In this document: positions 37,382-49,987 of the stretch, in pieces
Layout of the letters: the number at the start of each line of letters is the position of its first letter
How positions within the stretch are numbered: position 1 is the first letter of the stretch
Assembly: GCF_002218065.1 (NCBI RefSeq)
Contig: NZ_BDUB01000001.1
Span: 1,003,567-1,067,566, forward strand
Reading direction: 5' to 3'
Source of the DNA: Nodularia sp. NIES-3585
GTDB taxonomy: Bacteria; Cyanobacteriota; Cyanobacteriia; Cyanobacteriales; Nostocaceae
Length of the DNA: 64,000 nucleotides
Notes under the pieces: model-generated
Seen by the model: only the letters and a program-made list of their open reading frames with translations
Database searches by the model: none
What the model was told of the DNA's origin: nothing
Program-made: the position numbers and the translations under genes

Positions 37382-40018
37382 ATGCAGCAGCATCTATGGC
37401 ATAAAATAATAATTTATCTGTTTGCTACCATTCCCATTATTTGCCAAATTATTACAATACCAGCGCAAGCAGATAACCCCGTAAATCCTAATCCAGACAC
37501 TACACAATTACCTGATAAAATAGGTGATCATATTACAGAATTTGTAGTTTTTCCTGTAGGGTTAAATGTCGGTAAACGTACGGTAAAATCTGGTTTTTTT
37601 GTGCGAGGTAAAGAAGATGGTGCAGAAGCGGTTGATTTTGCTAATTGGCTATTACCTTATGATGCTGTAATTGAAGCTTTAAAATTAAATGTCACTACTT
37701 TAGCAGATGGTGAATTAGAAGTTAAATCACCTGGATTAATCACACGCATAGATCCAAAAAAAATTAAAAGTGATGCAGAGTTAGGATTAGTTTTAACAGT
37801 TGAAGATTTACAAACTCTATTTGGCGTAAAAGCTGAATTTGATATTAATGAATATGCGATTATTTTAGAAGTTCCTTGGGAAAATCAATCTGCTGGAAAT
37901 TTGGGAGAAGCAGAAAATTTAATTTTCTTAGCAGGTTTACCAAAAATCAAAAATGAAAATATTAATATATCAGCAATAGAACAAAAAGTAAATATTAGTG
38001 GTAGTGATAGACAATCAACAAATTATAGAGGTGAGTTAACAGCAGTTGGTAGTGCTTTTGGTAGTTCTTGGTTTTTACGGACAAATCAACGAGATTTAAC
38101 TGATCAACAAACTTGGAATATCACAGACGCACAGTTTTTTAGACCAACTAATTCAACTGATTATTTTATTGGTTCTCAGCGCAGTTTTTGGCAAGGACAG
38201 GGAGATTTTTGGGGTTTTACATACATTAATAGACAAGGTTTTACACCTCCTCAAACTTTTGGTAGTGGTGTGGTAGATTCTCGTCAACGTTTACAAGCTT
38301 CTGCAATTGGACGTACCATAGCAGGTACAGCTGAACCGGGTACATTAGCACGATTAGTACAGGGTTTTGGTGATAGAGTAATTGCAGAAATTTTAGTTGA
38401 TTCTTCTGGTATTTATCGCTTTGAAAATATTAAAAATAATAGTCAATTTGGCAGTAATAATTATCGAGTTTTGTTGTATCCTCAAGGAAGATTAACCGCC
38501 CAACCAGAAATCCAAGAAGCTAGTTTTACCAATGTTCTGGGACAAATACCCGCAGGTACTTCGGCGTTTATAGCTTCTGCTGGGATGAAAAGAGAATCTT
38601 CAGGAAACGGAAGTTTGTTAGGGAACTTTTCTGAATTTCAGGGGGGAATTGCTGGACGTTGGGGTTTATCAGAAAGTTTAACAGTTGGTTTAGGTGGGGT
38701 GTATGAAGATTCTACCAAAGCTTTAGGAGAACTGTTCTTTCGTCCCACTAATATACCTGTACAAGTAGCATTGTTTGCACTTTCAGGAGAGGATGGGAAT
38801 GTAAATGCAGATATTCGCTATGAACCATTTTCTAGTTTGAATCTGACATTTAATAGCGATCGCTTTTCTCAACGTTCTCAAATCAATTGGCGAGTATTTC
38901 CTAATTTCAGTTTATTCGCTTTAAATGATTCCCGTGATTCTACATCTGGGGGATTACAAATTAACTATGCAGGAAAGAATATTTCTAGTTTTGGTCGTGT
39001 GAGTTTAGATAGCAAAGATCGCATCCGTTGGAATTTGCTGCAACGTCTCGGTCAATTAGAACTAACACAGCGCGGAAATGAAATTGGTACTTTATCAGAA
39101 CTTACTTATAAATTATCACAAAAAAAGTGGTTTGATTCAGGAAACTCGTTACTATTAAGTTATGAAACCAACAGTCAAAATCGTAATGATAATTTGTTAA
39201 ATGTTGGTTGGCGCTATCGTTCTGGGGAAAGAGCAATTGATGGTAATTATCTTTGGGAATTTCAGTTAGGTTATGGACTTGGTTCTCAAGGTGATGGAAT
39301 TATTACTTCTTTAGGGACAACTATTTTACCAGGTTTATCATTGCGTGGACGTTATCAAGGTGTATCGGTAAATTCTGATCAATCAACTTTTAGTTTAGAT
39401 TTAGTATCTAGTTTAAGTTTACAACAAGGTATTAAACCAGGGGATAGACGTTCTCAACACTTCCGCACCCAAGGAGGTTTATTAATTCAACCTTTCTTTG
39501 ATAAGAATAATAATGGTAAACGGGATGCAGGGGAAGAGTTTTATACTCAAGATGCTGAAACCTTGGTAATAGTTAATAATCGTCCCATTAAATATTTTTT
39601 ACCAGATATTCAGAGCGATCGCATCTTATTACGTGTTGCACCAGGAACTTATCGTTTAGACCTTGATCCCGCAGGATTTCCCCCAGACTGGCAAGCTAAA
39701 ATTGCAGCATTAGCGGTAGATGTAATTCCTGGTAGCTATACCCCTGTGATGATTCCTCTAATTCTCTCCTACACAGTATCAGGAGTTGTCACCGATGCTC
39801 AAGTTAATGCTGTTGCTGGTGCGAGAGTAGAAGCCATAGAAACAAAACAGGGAACTCGACGTTTTTCCGTTACTAACGGTGCTGGAGTTTATTATTTGGA
39901 AAATTTACCACAAGGAAATTATCAGCTGAAAATTAATGGTAAATTCGCGGGTAATTTACTATTGGATGATGCTTCCGAACCATTCCAGGAACGAAATCTG
40001 CAATATTCTTCTAATTAA
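37382..40018 (+). CDS. Outer-membrane usher-like protein of the fimbrial cluster
   Basis: This 878-residue protein has a signal peptide ending TIPAQA (about 30), a periplasmic N-terminal domain (ITEFVVFPVGLNVGKRTVKS and a block ending LTVEDLQTLFGVKAEF), then a long beta-strand-rich region (about 190-690) suited to an outer-membrane barrel, an SdrD-B/usher C-terminal-type block with FFDKNNNGKRDAGEEF, and a carboxypeptidase-regulatory-like domain near the end (VSGVVTDAQVNAVAGARVEA). This order resembles FimD/CsuD-type ushers, but sequence similarity to classical ushers looks low. Position after a PapD-like chaperone supports usher function. An alternative is an unrelated barrel that exports the subunits. 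Confidence 0.78.
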   Translation: MQQHLWHKIIIYLFATIPIICQIITIPAQADNPVNPNPDTTQLPDKIGDHITEFVVFPVGLNVGKRTVKSGFFVRGKEDGAEAVDFANWLLPYDAVIEALKLNVTTLADGELEVKSPGLITRIDPKKIKSDAELGLVLTVEDLQTLFGVKAEFDINEYAIILEVPWENQSAGNLGEAENLIFLAGLPKIKNENINISAIEQKVNISGSDRQSTNYRGELTAVGSAFGSSWFLRTNQRDLTDQQTWNITDAQFFRPTNSTDYFIGSQRSFWQGQGDFWGFTYINRQGFTPPQTFGSGVVDSRQRLQASAIGRTIAGTAEPGTLARLVQGFGDRVIAEILVDSSGIYRFENIKNNSQFGSNNYRVLLYPQGRLTAQPEIQEASFTNVLGQIPAGTSAFIASAGMKRESSGNGSLLGNFSEFQGGIAGRWGLSESLTVGLGGVYEDSTKALGELFFRPTNIPVQVALFALSGEDGNVNADIRYEPFSSLNLTFNSDRFSQRSQINWRVFPNFSLFALNDSRDSTSGGLQINYAGKNISSFGRVSLDSKDRIRWNLLQRLGQLELTQRGNEIGTLSELTYKLSQKKWFDSGNSLLLSYETNSQNRNDNLLNVGWRYRSGERAIDGNYLWEFQLGYGLGSQGDGIITSLGTTILPGLSLRGRYQGVSVNSDQSTFSLDLVSSLSLQQGIKPGDRRSQHFRTQGGLLIQPFFDKNNNGKRDAGEEFYTQDAETLVIVNNRPIKYFLPDIQSDRILLRVAPGTYRLDLDPAGFPPDWQAKIAALAVDVIPGSYTPVMIPLILSYTVSGVVTDAQVNAVAGARVEAIETKQGTRRFSVTNGAGVYYLENLPQGNYQLKINGKFAGNLLLDDASEPFQERNLQYSSN

Positions 40019-40236
40019 CAACTCCTTTCTGGGCATGAGCATAATTAGCAAGCCCTAATTAGTGAATTTATCACACTTCATGATACCTTCATGGGTATTA
40101 AAACCTATAGATGACTTTTTGTCAATTCGTAAGTCCTAAAATATTCAAATTATCCGCGGCTACTGAATTTCCTGGTTTGTACCAAGAGTTGCCGTACATT
40201 TGAGTTAGCATAACTTTGCGTGTTTGGAGAAAGGCA

Positions 40237-40872
40237 ATGAGCAAAAAACAGTTGGGTAAAGCTGGGAACCTGCAAGGGAGTTTAACTGTCGCCAGATTTA
40301 AGAAGAAAACAATTCGGCTAATAACGCCAGTTTTGGCTACGGCTGGATGGTTGGCGATGATGGCTCCAAGTATGGCTGTGACTACTTCTTACGCCAACGA
40401 TTACCGTGTCTGTACAGCTCGACTCTTAAATTTAGGTATAACTGAACAAGCAGTATCACAAGGTTGTGCAAAAGCACTGCGTCCTAGAGACTTGTCTTCT
40501 TGCGTGGTGAGAATTAATCAGCAAACGCAAATTAGTGCCGTAGATGCTCTTTCTTCCTGTGAGCAAGCCCGGCGACCTGAAAACTTCTCAACTTGTGTTA
40601 TTGGTATTGCCAGAAATACTCAGGAAGCTGTTCAAACAACAGTTTTAAACTACTGTGGTCGTAGTTTGTTACCTGAGCGTTTTGCTCAGTGTGTAGTAGG
40701 TTTAGGTAGTGAGATTGATATTCCACCTACGCAGGCAATGGATACTTGTATCGATGCCAGTGACCGTGTTAGTGGCTTTTCTCCTGCATCTCTACCCCAA
40801 AATAGAGTCAACACTGAATTTAGTCCCTCTTTTGAGGTCACTCCAATTCCAGGTAATCTAGAAGGGCAATAA
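40237..40872 (+). CDS. Secreted Cys-repeat protein, unknown function
   Basis: From the ATG at 40237 (Shine-Dalgarno GGAGAAAGG at 40226-40234) the protein has a basic N-terminus, a long hydrophobic export signal ending PSMAV, and three to four repeats of about 37 residues patterned C-x2-R/I-...-A-x3-C-x2-A-x-R-P (CTARLLNLGITEQAVSQGC; CVVRINQQTQISAVDALSSC; CVIGIARN...; CVVGLGSEIDIPPTQAMDTC). Eight Cys suggest disulphide-stapled helical hairpins. It is followed by a good terminator. I know of no function for the family; it seems cyanobacterial. It may or may not belong to the fimbrial cluster upstream. Confidence 0.8.
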   Translation: MSKKQLGKAGNLQGSLTVARFKKKTIRLITPVLATAGWLAMMAPSMAVTTSYANDYRVCTARLLNLGITEQAVSQGCAKALRPRDLSSCVVRINQQTQISAVDALSSCEQARRPENFSTCVIGIARNTQEAVQTTVLNYCGRSLLPERFAQCVVGLGSEIDIPPTQAMDTCIDASDRVSGFSPASLPQNRVNTEFSPSFEVTPIPGNLEGQ

Positions 40873-40905
40873 AATACTACGTCTTTAAATTGACGAATTT
40901 ATTCT

Positions 40906-40935
40906 AGGCTGGGCTTACAGCCCGCCTATTTTTTT
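40906..40935 (+). terminator. Terminator after the Cys-repeat gene
   Basis: AGGCTGGGC and GCCCGCCT form a stem around TTACA, followed by ATTTTTTT. Confidence 0.85.
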
Positions 40936-41302
40936 GTGTGCAAAAAATGCTGATGTGAGGCGCAAGACATAGATTTAGTGGCTGAAACAGTTAAATTTAC
41001 CGAACCTGGCAAAGAATGGCAAAATACGAATACCGCGATTTTAGGTTCAGCACAGAAACCAAACCTCTGAGTTTTTCAGCAGGAGACTGAAGGTATTTAT
41101 TTTTTAATATCTTGGTGTTAAATTCACCACCCCCTGGATTCTATGTGGGTATATTACCTAGCAGGTGTTAGTTGCTTAGAGCAATTAAGCACTTTCTTTT
41201 ACAGAAGTAAGCTATCAATCGCGTCTAGGCACGCTGCTCAGTTCCCACTCCGCGCTCCAGCACTTTGTTATACAAGGTGTTAATTGTATAACACCTAAAC
41301 TA
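40936..41302. other. Intergenic region, possible small coding relic
   Basis: The plus strand from about 40957 to 41071 is open and reads EAQDIDLVAETVKFTEPGKE, then WQNTNTAILGSAQKPNL and stop, without a start codon. It looks protein-like but I cannot name a parent. Otherwise empty; the right end is downstream of hetR. Confidence 0.3.
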
Positions 41303-43307
<2,005 letters not shown>

Positions 43308-45635
43308 CTAGTTTTCAGAACTAGAAGGTTTAACCTGAGTTCGCATTTTTTCAAAGCTGTAAGCTGCTACCCCAAAACTTACGAATACCACTCCCATGAT
43401 TTGTACAATTTCCAAGGCTTCCTGAAGTATTAACCCAGCAAAAACTACGGTTAAAATCGGGACACCTGCTCCGATAATCGCTGACCGTAATGCGCCCAAT
43501 TTGCGAATACCAACATTGTTGAGGACATAGCCTACTAGAGTTAGAACCCCCAAAATAAAAGCGCTCAAAATCAGTTCCAGTAATTTAGACTGCTCAACAG
43601 CAAGACTCAAATTGCTTGGTAAAGGCAACATCAAACAAATGAAGCTCAACACAAACATGGTTGTAAAGTTAATTAAAGTAAAAGACACTGGATGCAGTTT
43701 AGTAGCACATATCCGCGTCAAAATCACGTAACAGGCAAAAGCTACACCAGCTAAGATTGCTGTGCTGCTTCCCAGGGAGAAATTATCCAGACCAAGGCTT
43801 GCAGAACCGCCTAAAACCAATAATTCACCGCAGAAAATAGCACCCATAGCGACGGAATGGAATCCACTAGGGCGATCGCGGAACAGTAACCACGAAAGCA
43901 GGCCGCTAATCAGGGGGTAGATAAAGAACAAAGCGATCGCCGTTCCAGTGGCGACCTGACCAATTGCAAGGTAGACCAGCACCTGAGATAAAAACAAAAA
44001 GCACCCACTGGCGATAGACAGTTGTAAGATTCTTTGTTTCTTAACACTACTATTTGCAGGGGAATTGCCACGTAATGATGCCACAATATTTTGCATATCT
44101 TGCCATACTTGTGGATGCATCATCGGAGCCAAAAGCAACATTAGTGGCACAACTATGAGCAAGCGGAGCATTAAAATTAGGAGTATATTTCCTAGTGTTG
44201 GTGAAATAATTCCCTGGATCTCTAAAACTCCAAAATTGTCAAAAGGTTTAAAAAACATCCACTTAATGACTATGTTGTACAGCGATGACACGACCGTTGA
44301 CAACACAACCAGCAAGAAACCTATCTGGATGGGCGAAAAAGTTTGGGAACTAGGTGACTTTGATGATGTAGATTTTGCTTCTGGCTTGGCTGCTGGGTCA
44401 GGAGTTAGGGGTTTAGTCTTGCGTTCAAAGGAGTCTCGACTGAGTACTGAACTCGGTTCACTAGCCTTTCTTGACTCTGACGGGAATTTGGTATCGCGTT
44501 CAAAGGATTCTCGACCGAGTACTGAACTGGGTTCGCTCACCTTTCTTGGCTCTGATGAGAATTTGGTATCGCGTTCAAAGGATTCCCGGCTGGGTACTGA
44601 ACTGGGTTCGCTCACCTTTGGTGACTCTGGCGGGGATTTTGTTTCACCTGCGGATAAATCCCGACTGAGTACTGAACTGGGTTCGCTCACCTTTGGTGAC
44701 TCTGGCGGGGATTTTGTTTTACCTGCGGATAAATCCCGACTGAGTACTGAACTGGGTTCGCTTACCTTTGGTGACTCTGGCGGGGATTTTGTTTCACCTG
44801 CGGATAAATCCCGACTGAGTACTGAACTGGGTTCAGTCGCTAGTGTCAGTATTTTGTTTGATGATGACGGTGGTGTAAAAGAAGCAGTATTGTTACTTTC
44901 AGATAAGTCTCCAGTGTTTGTGGAACTTGGCTTAGTGGCGCTGGTCTGGATGACTCCTGTTTGTAAATGTGTCTGAGATGAACGGGGGGGTTGTTGCTCC
45001 GTAAATTGCCAACTAGTTGGTGGTGATGCTTTTACTGTTACTGGTGAAATTTCTTTTGTTGTTTTTCCTAGTTCACCGCGCAGATGATTAATAAAGTCCT
45101 CTACAATTGCTTCGCCCTGCTGCTGTTGGCTCTGCATCCGAGACAACTGTTGAGAAAGATTACTTTGATAGTTTTTCAGTTCCTGTTGCAAGGAGTTAAA
45201 GGTGATCGTCAGGGTATCATCCAAAGTGCCAAGCATTTGTTGAGCATTTTCATTGTTATCCCCTGCTGACTTAATACCAGTTCGTTCCTGGGAATTACCT
45301 TCTACTGATTTGCTGGCTAAATTTGCCAGAGATGATTGCAGTTGCGAGGATATATGCTTTGCTAAGGCTTCCGATAACTGACGAATTAACACTTGCTGTT
45401 CAGTTATTTGTCGTACCTGTTGTAAGTGTTCCTTTTCCTCTAGTAACTGTTGAATTTCATCAGATAAGCGAGTTTTATCCGCCTGAAGCCTTTTTATTTC
45501 TTCCTGTAACGATCTGAGCACATTTTGCTGGAGTCTTTCTAAATCCTCCACCACAGCCCATAAAGCTGTCTCTGCTGCTCTGGATAGCTCGCCTCTGACT
45601 CGCGGGTTGTCTGGTCGCTTCTCAAATCGCCCCAT
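43308..45635 (-). CDS. EamA/DMT-family transporter with coiled-coil and repeat-rich N-terminus
   Basis: The last about 340 residues hold ten predicted membrane helices in two EamA halves (for example FLLVVLSTVVSSLYNIVIKW and ALRSAIIGAGVPILTVVFAG), the drug/metabolite transporter fold. In front is a cytosolic part of about 430 residues: a coiled coil (about 30-190; LQEEIKRLQADKTRLSDEIQ), a low-complexity segment and six repeats of about 25 residues built on SEPSSVLSRDLSAGETKSPP (three of one type, three with ESFERDTKF). DMT transporters are usually only about 300 residues, so the fused N-terminus is unusual. The substrate is unknown. The start MGRFEKRPDNPRVRGELS fits the first ATG. Confidence 0.88.
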   Translation of the reverse strand: MGRFEKRPDNPRVRGELSRAAETALWAVVEDLERLQQNVLRSLQEEIKRLQADKTRLSDEIQQLLEEKEHLQQVRQITEQQVLIRQLSEALAKHISSQLQSSLANLASKSVEGNSQERTGIKSAGDNNENAQQMLGTLDDTLTITFNSLQQELKNYQSNLSQQLSRMQSQQQQGEAIVEDFINHLRGELGKTTKEISPVTVKASPPTSWQFTEQQPPRSSQTHLQTGVIQTSATKPSSTNTGDLSESNNTASFTPPSSSNKILTLATEPSSVLSRDLSAGETKSPPESPKVSEPSSVLSRDLSAGKTKSPPESPKVSEPSSVLSRDLSAGETKSPPESPKVSEPSSVPSRESFERDTKFSSEPRKVSEPSSVLGRESFERDTKFPSESRKASEPSSVLSRDSFERKTKPLTPDPAAKPEAKSTSSKSPSSQTFSPIQIGFLLVVLSTVVSSLYNIVIKWMFFKPFDNFGVLEIQGIISPTLGNILLILMLRLLIVVPLMLLLAPMMHPQVWQDMQNIVASLRGNSPANSSVKKQRILQLSIASGCFLFLSQVLVYLAIGQVATGTAIALFFIYPLISGLLSWLLFRDRPSGFHSVAMGAIFCGELLVLGGSASLGLDNFSLGSSTAILAGVAFACYVILTRICATKLHPVSFTLINFTTMFVLSFICLMLPLPSNLSLAVEQSKLLELILSAFILGVLTLVGYVLNNVGIRKLGALRSAIIGAGVPILTVVFAGLILQEALEIVQIMGVVFVSFGVAAYSFEKMRTQVKPSSSEN
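44415..44835 (-). repeat. Coding 75-bp tandem repeat in the EamA gene
   Basis: A 75-bp unit (25 codons) occurs about six times: three nearly identical copies (44640-44835 region) and three diverged ones. Near identity of the DNA shows recent expansion. The opposite strand is also open across it, which makes a false 303-codon ORF (44065-44976, plus). Confidence 0.85.
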
Positions 45636-46321
45636 TAGCTTCTAACCTCTAACACCTTGAAGATAAAGCTGCTTTCCGTAAACTTGCTTGGTATTCATAG
45701 TGGTTTCCTGTTTTTTGTCAGGTAAATTCCAAACATTTTCAGGAATTGCGTACATAAATGTAATTTTGTCATGCTGAGTACAAATTTGGCAAAGTATCTA
45801 ATTTATTTGCGTAACAGCCCTGCTATACTGTGTTCTCTTCAGCATGACAGAGATGCCTGCCTTTAGACTTCTTTAAATTCACGGTTCTCTAGAGAGAGTT
45901 TATTAGCAAAAAACAACACTCCCAATATAAATACTGGTTTTTCTAGTAGCAACAGTAATCATCAAAGGCTGATCAATACGTGGATTGCCACAACAGGATA
46001 ATCAAAGTTATGAATTTGGATGTCAATTTATGCAGAATGTAGCTTGTGTGACAGTTTACTTTCTTAATAGATATTAAACTGATCGTCCGCAGAAATTGAA
46101 AGTATTACTATCCCCTGTACAATATTTTAGTCAATTAACTGCGATTCTGCAAAAACACACTTTGATTTTGGTTTTGTAGCAGTCTGCTTTTAGGAGCAAA
46201 GCGAGAGAAAGATCAATTCACAGAAATACCTAAATGCGGGAAACTCAGTCATTTTCATGCTGAGGGGTAAACAACGCCAGAGGTTGTAACCACAGTGATT
46301 AGGATAGATAATGAATAGATA
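45636..46321. other. Intergenic region with a spaced inverted repeat
   Basis: About 690 bases between two minus-strand genes. TGTCATGCTGA (45767-45777) and TCAGCATGACA (45839-45849) form a perfect 11-bp inverted repeat with a 61-base centre that contains a TATACT. Whether it is a regulatory site is unknown. No gene is supported. Confidence 0.4.
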
Positions 46322-47653
<1,332 letters not shown>

Positions 47654-47772
47654 TGAGGGTTGGGGTAGATGGAAAGAAAATAGCGATTCTCAGATAAATC
47701 AAAAGCAAGGGCTTATCGCAAAATATCGAGAAGCGCTATAAATATTTTCTACTGTTATTTTGTTTGCCCGGA

Positions 47773-48819
47773 TTACGGATAGATTAAAATTTTGTATGTA
47801 GTGGGATTTGGTGCGATCGCTTGGGCTACAGCTGCTGATAAGTTTTGTAATGGATAGCGATCGCTAATCAATGCCTGGACATCGATCAGCCGATTAAACA
47901 CAATCTCCGCCGAGAGACTCTGAAGCCGATAGGATGAACTGTAACTACCAATTAAGTCAATTTCCCGACGGTAAAGAATATTCGGATTAATGGGAATTTC
48001 CACTTCATCGGGGAATTCTGCGAAAAATAAAATCTTACCACCTTTGCGGGTACATTCCAGGGCTTGAAAAAAAGCTTTATCACTGGGAACAGCTAGCAAG
48101 GTGACATCAACACCCATCCCCCCAGTCAAAGCCTGAATTTTGGCAGTTAAATCAGGATCACGGGCATCAAAAGCCGCATCTGCACCGACAGCCAAGGCTT
48201 TCTCCACTCTAGATGGTAGCAAATCAGTAGCGATCGCTTTCGCCCCAAAATACTTCACCAACATGACAAACATTAAGCCAATTGGTCCCGCACCAGTCAC
48301 CAAAACAGTTTGTCCAGGTGCAATTTGGGCTTTTTTCACAGCTTTGAGACAGCAGTTAGTTGGTTCGACAAAACTCGCCTCTTCAAAGCTGATGTGATCA
48401 GGAATAGGAATTAAACCACCATTCTGGACAATATGTCCGGGAACCTTGACATACTCGGCAAAACCGCCACCACTCGCATTAAATCCGGCTGTGGTAGAGA
48501 TATTTTTATAGACATCGCACATAGAGAAATTATCATTCATGCAGTAGGCGCAACGCATACAAGGAATGTGGTGCATTACAGCCACCCGTTGTCCTACCTG
48601 CCAAGATTGTACCTGAGAACCCACTGCTGCGATCGTTCCCGCAGTTTCATGTCCAAATATGCGTGGTGGTTCATACAGGGGATAACGAATTTTTTTAATA
48701 TCTGACTGACATAATCCCACGACTCCCACTTGTACCAGCACTTCATCTGCTTCCAGCGTCGGAACTGGGATCTCTTCGTAAGACAGTTGATTAACGCCTC
48801 TAAATACCTGTGCTTTCAC
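47773..48819 (-). CDS. Zinc-dependent medium-chain dehydrogenase
   Basis: This 348-residue MDR-family enzyme has the catalytic zinc ligands Cys37 (GLCQSD) and His57-Glu58 (FGHETAG), a structural zinc site Cys87, Cys90, Cys93, Cys101, and an NAD(P) motif VLVTGAGPIGLMFVMLV. It resembles sorbitol/threonine dehydrogenase-type enzymes. The substrate cannot be decided. An upstream gap of about 55 bases separates it from the PIN gene. Confidence 0.9.
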   Translation of the reverse strand: MKAQVFRGVNQLSYEEIPVPTLEADEVLVQVGVVGLCQSDIKKIRYPLYEPPRIFGHETAGTIAAVGSQVQSWQVGQRVAVMHHIPCMRCAYCMNDNFSMCDVYKNISTTAGFNASGGGFAEYVKVPGHIVQNGGLIPIPDHISFEEASFVEPTNCCLKAVKKAQIAPGQTVLVTGAGPIGLMFVMLVKYFGAKAIATDLLPSRVEKALAVGADAAFDARDPDLTAKIQALTGGMGVDVTLLAVPSDKAFFQALECTRKGGKILFFAEFPDEVEIPINPNILYRREIDLIGSYSSSYRLQSLSAEIVFNRLIDVQALISDRYPLQNLSAAVAQAIAPNPTTYKILIYP

Positions 48820-48875
48820 TTTGGTTTTTCCCCGCTTATTGTTATTAGATGTAACATTTAGCGGGACATCGGAGG

Positions 48876-49436
48876 TTATGAGGTTTGAGATTTAATATTG
48901 CTTGCAAATGTTGGTACTTCTCTACTGAGTAATTTGAGAAGATTCTCAAAACTCATCGGTGGCTTTTGCAGACCTTGAGACTGTCGCTGTAATACCTCAA
49001 TTACTTGTTGCGGATAGAGGTTGTATAGTTCACTCAGAAATTCATCTGGAGATTGGGCGATAATTTGCCAAGGAGCTAAATCGTGATCTTGAAAGTGTTT
49101 TAGATTTGACGTAACAATTATATCAGCCTTAGCCGATACAGCAGCAGCTACAACATGGCGATCGCCTGGGTGATTTTTCATCACTTCAACCAAAGCAGAT
49201 GGAACTTCAACCATAGCTTCTGGAAAGTGGACTTTTATTTGTGTCTCAAGGTTTTTTGCTTTTTCTGGTTGCATCTTACCTGTGAGTACAAGATTACGAG
49301 TAGCGCCATCTAAAATTTCTTGTGACCAAAAGGGTATGTATAAACCACCCCAAGCGCAACGAAGCAAAGTATCGCGCAAGTACATGGGAAACAAAACACA
49401 AGAGTCTAATACCACCAATCGCCTAGCCACTTTCAA
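48876..49436 (-). CDS. PIN-domain toxin-like ribonuclease
   Basis: This 186-residue protein has the PIN acidic residues: Asp11 (LVVLDSCVLFP), Glu40 (WSQEILDG), Asp92 (NHPGDRHVVAAA) and Asp105 (ADIIVTSN). PIN proteins of VapC-like type cut RNA. Its start is 13 bases downstream of the stop of a helix-turn-helix protein gene, the usual antitoxin-toxin order. It is longer than classic VapC (about 130) and belongs to a larger PIN subgroup. Confidence 0.85.
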   Translation of the reverse strand: MKVARRLVVLDSCVLFPMYLRDTLLRCAWGGLYIPFWSQEILDGATRNLVLTGKMQPEKAKNLETQIKVHFPEAMVEVPSALVEVMKNHPGDRHVVAAAVSAKADIIVTSNLKHFQDHDLAPWQIIAQSPDEFLSELYNLYPQQVIEVLQRQSQGLQKPPMSFENLLKLLSREVPTFASNIKSQTS

Positions 49437-49449
49437 GGTTTAATGACTC

Positions 49450-49890
49450 CTATTCATAAAATCCTGCTTCTTGACTCATTTGAGTTAGCTCAGTCAAAAA
49501 TTTATCACGTTGTATATCCCGTTGTTCCTTATATTTCATCAAATCTTCAAATCTCACCCGTCTATGAGTTCCTACCATAATGTACGGAAGCTCACCCTGC
49601 TCTAATAATTTAATTAAATAGGGACGTGAGACATTCAACAATTCAGCCGCTTGTTGTGTTGTGATTTCCGGGTTATGCGTAACTATAGATACGTTTTGAC
49701 CTAATGCCATTGCCTGTAAAACTTGGAGTAATACCTGACAAACCGAATCAGGAATCATAATTTCTTCTTGATGACTACCTATCAGTTTTGCTTGGGAACC
49801 TTCACTTCTCAGTATGCGCTCCAGTTCCTTGATAGATTCTGCTTCTTGTTCTTGAGGCGTTACAGACTCTGAAAGTACACGTCTAGACAT
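49450..49890 (-). CDS. Excisionase-type DNA-binding antitoxin
   Basis: This 146-residue protein has a helix-turn-helix of the excisionase/MerR-like kind (ITTQQAAELLNVSRPYLIKL, then GELPYIMVGTHRRVRFEDLM), with an N-terminal extension and a C-terminal helical tail likely to bind the PIN partner. It probably represses its own operon and neutralises the downstream PIN protein; this is inferred from the gene pairing. Confidence 0.82.
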   Translation of the reverse strand: MSRRVLSESVTPQEQEAESIKELERILRSEGSQAKLIGSHQEEIMIPDSVCQVLLQVLQAMALGQNVSIVTHNPEITTQQAAELLNVSRPYLIKLLEQGELPYIMVGTHRRVRFEDLMKYKEQRDIQRDKFLTELTQMSQEAGFYE

Positions 49891-49987
49891 AGTGGTTATT
49901 TGTTCCTTTCTTACGTCATTAGATACTATTTACAATTATAGATATAATACACACTACATAAACGAAATATCCGAAAAATAAAATAAA

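Noticed and set aside
40957-41071. Open stretch after the Cys-repeat gene
   Set aside because: No start codon and no recognised family; kept only as a note in the intergenic entry.
44415-44835. Regular repeats considered as a CRISPR array
   Set aside because: The units are contiguous 75-bp coding repeats without unique spacers.
44065-44976. 303-codon plus-strand ORF
   Set aside because: It is antisense to the EamA gene and open only because the 75-bp coding repeats are in multiples of three.
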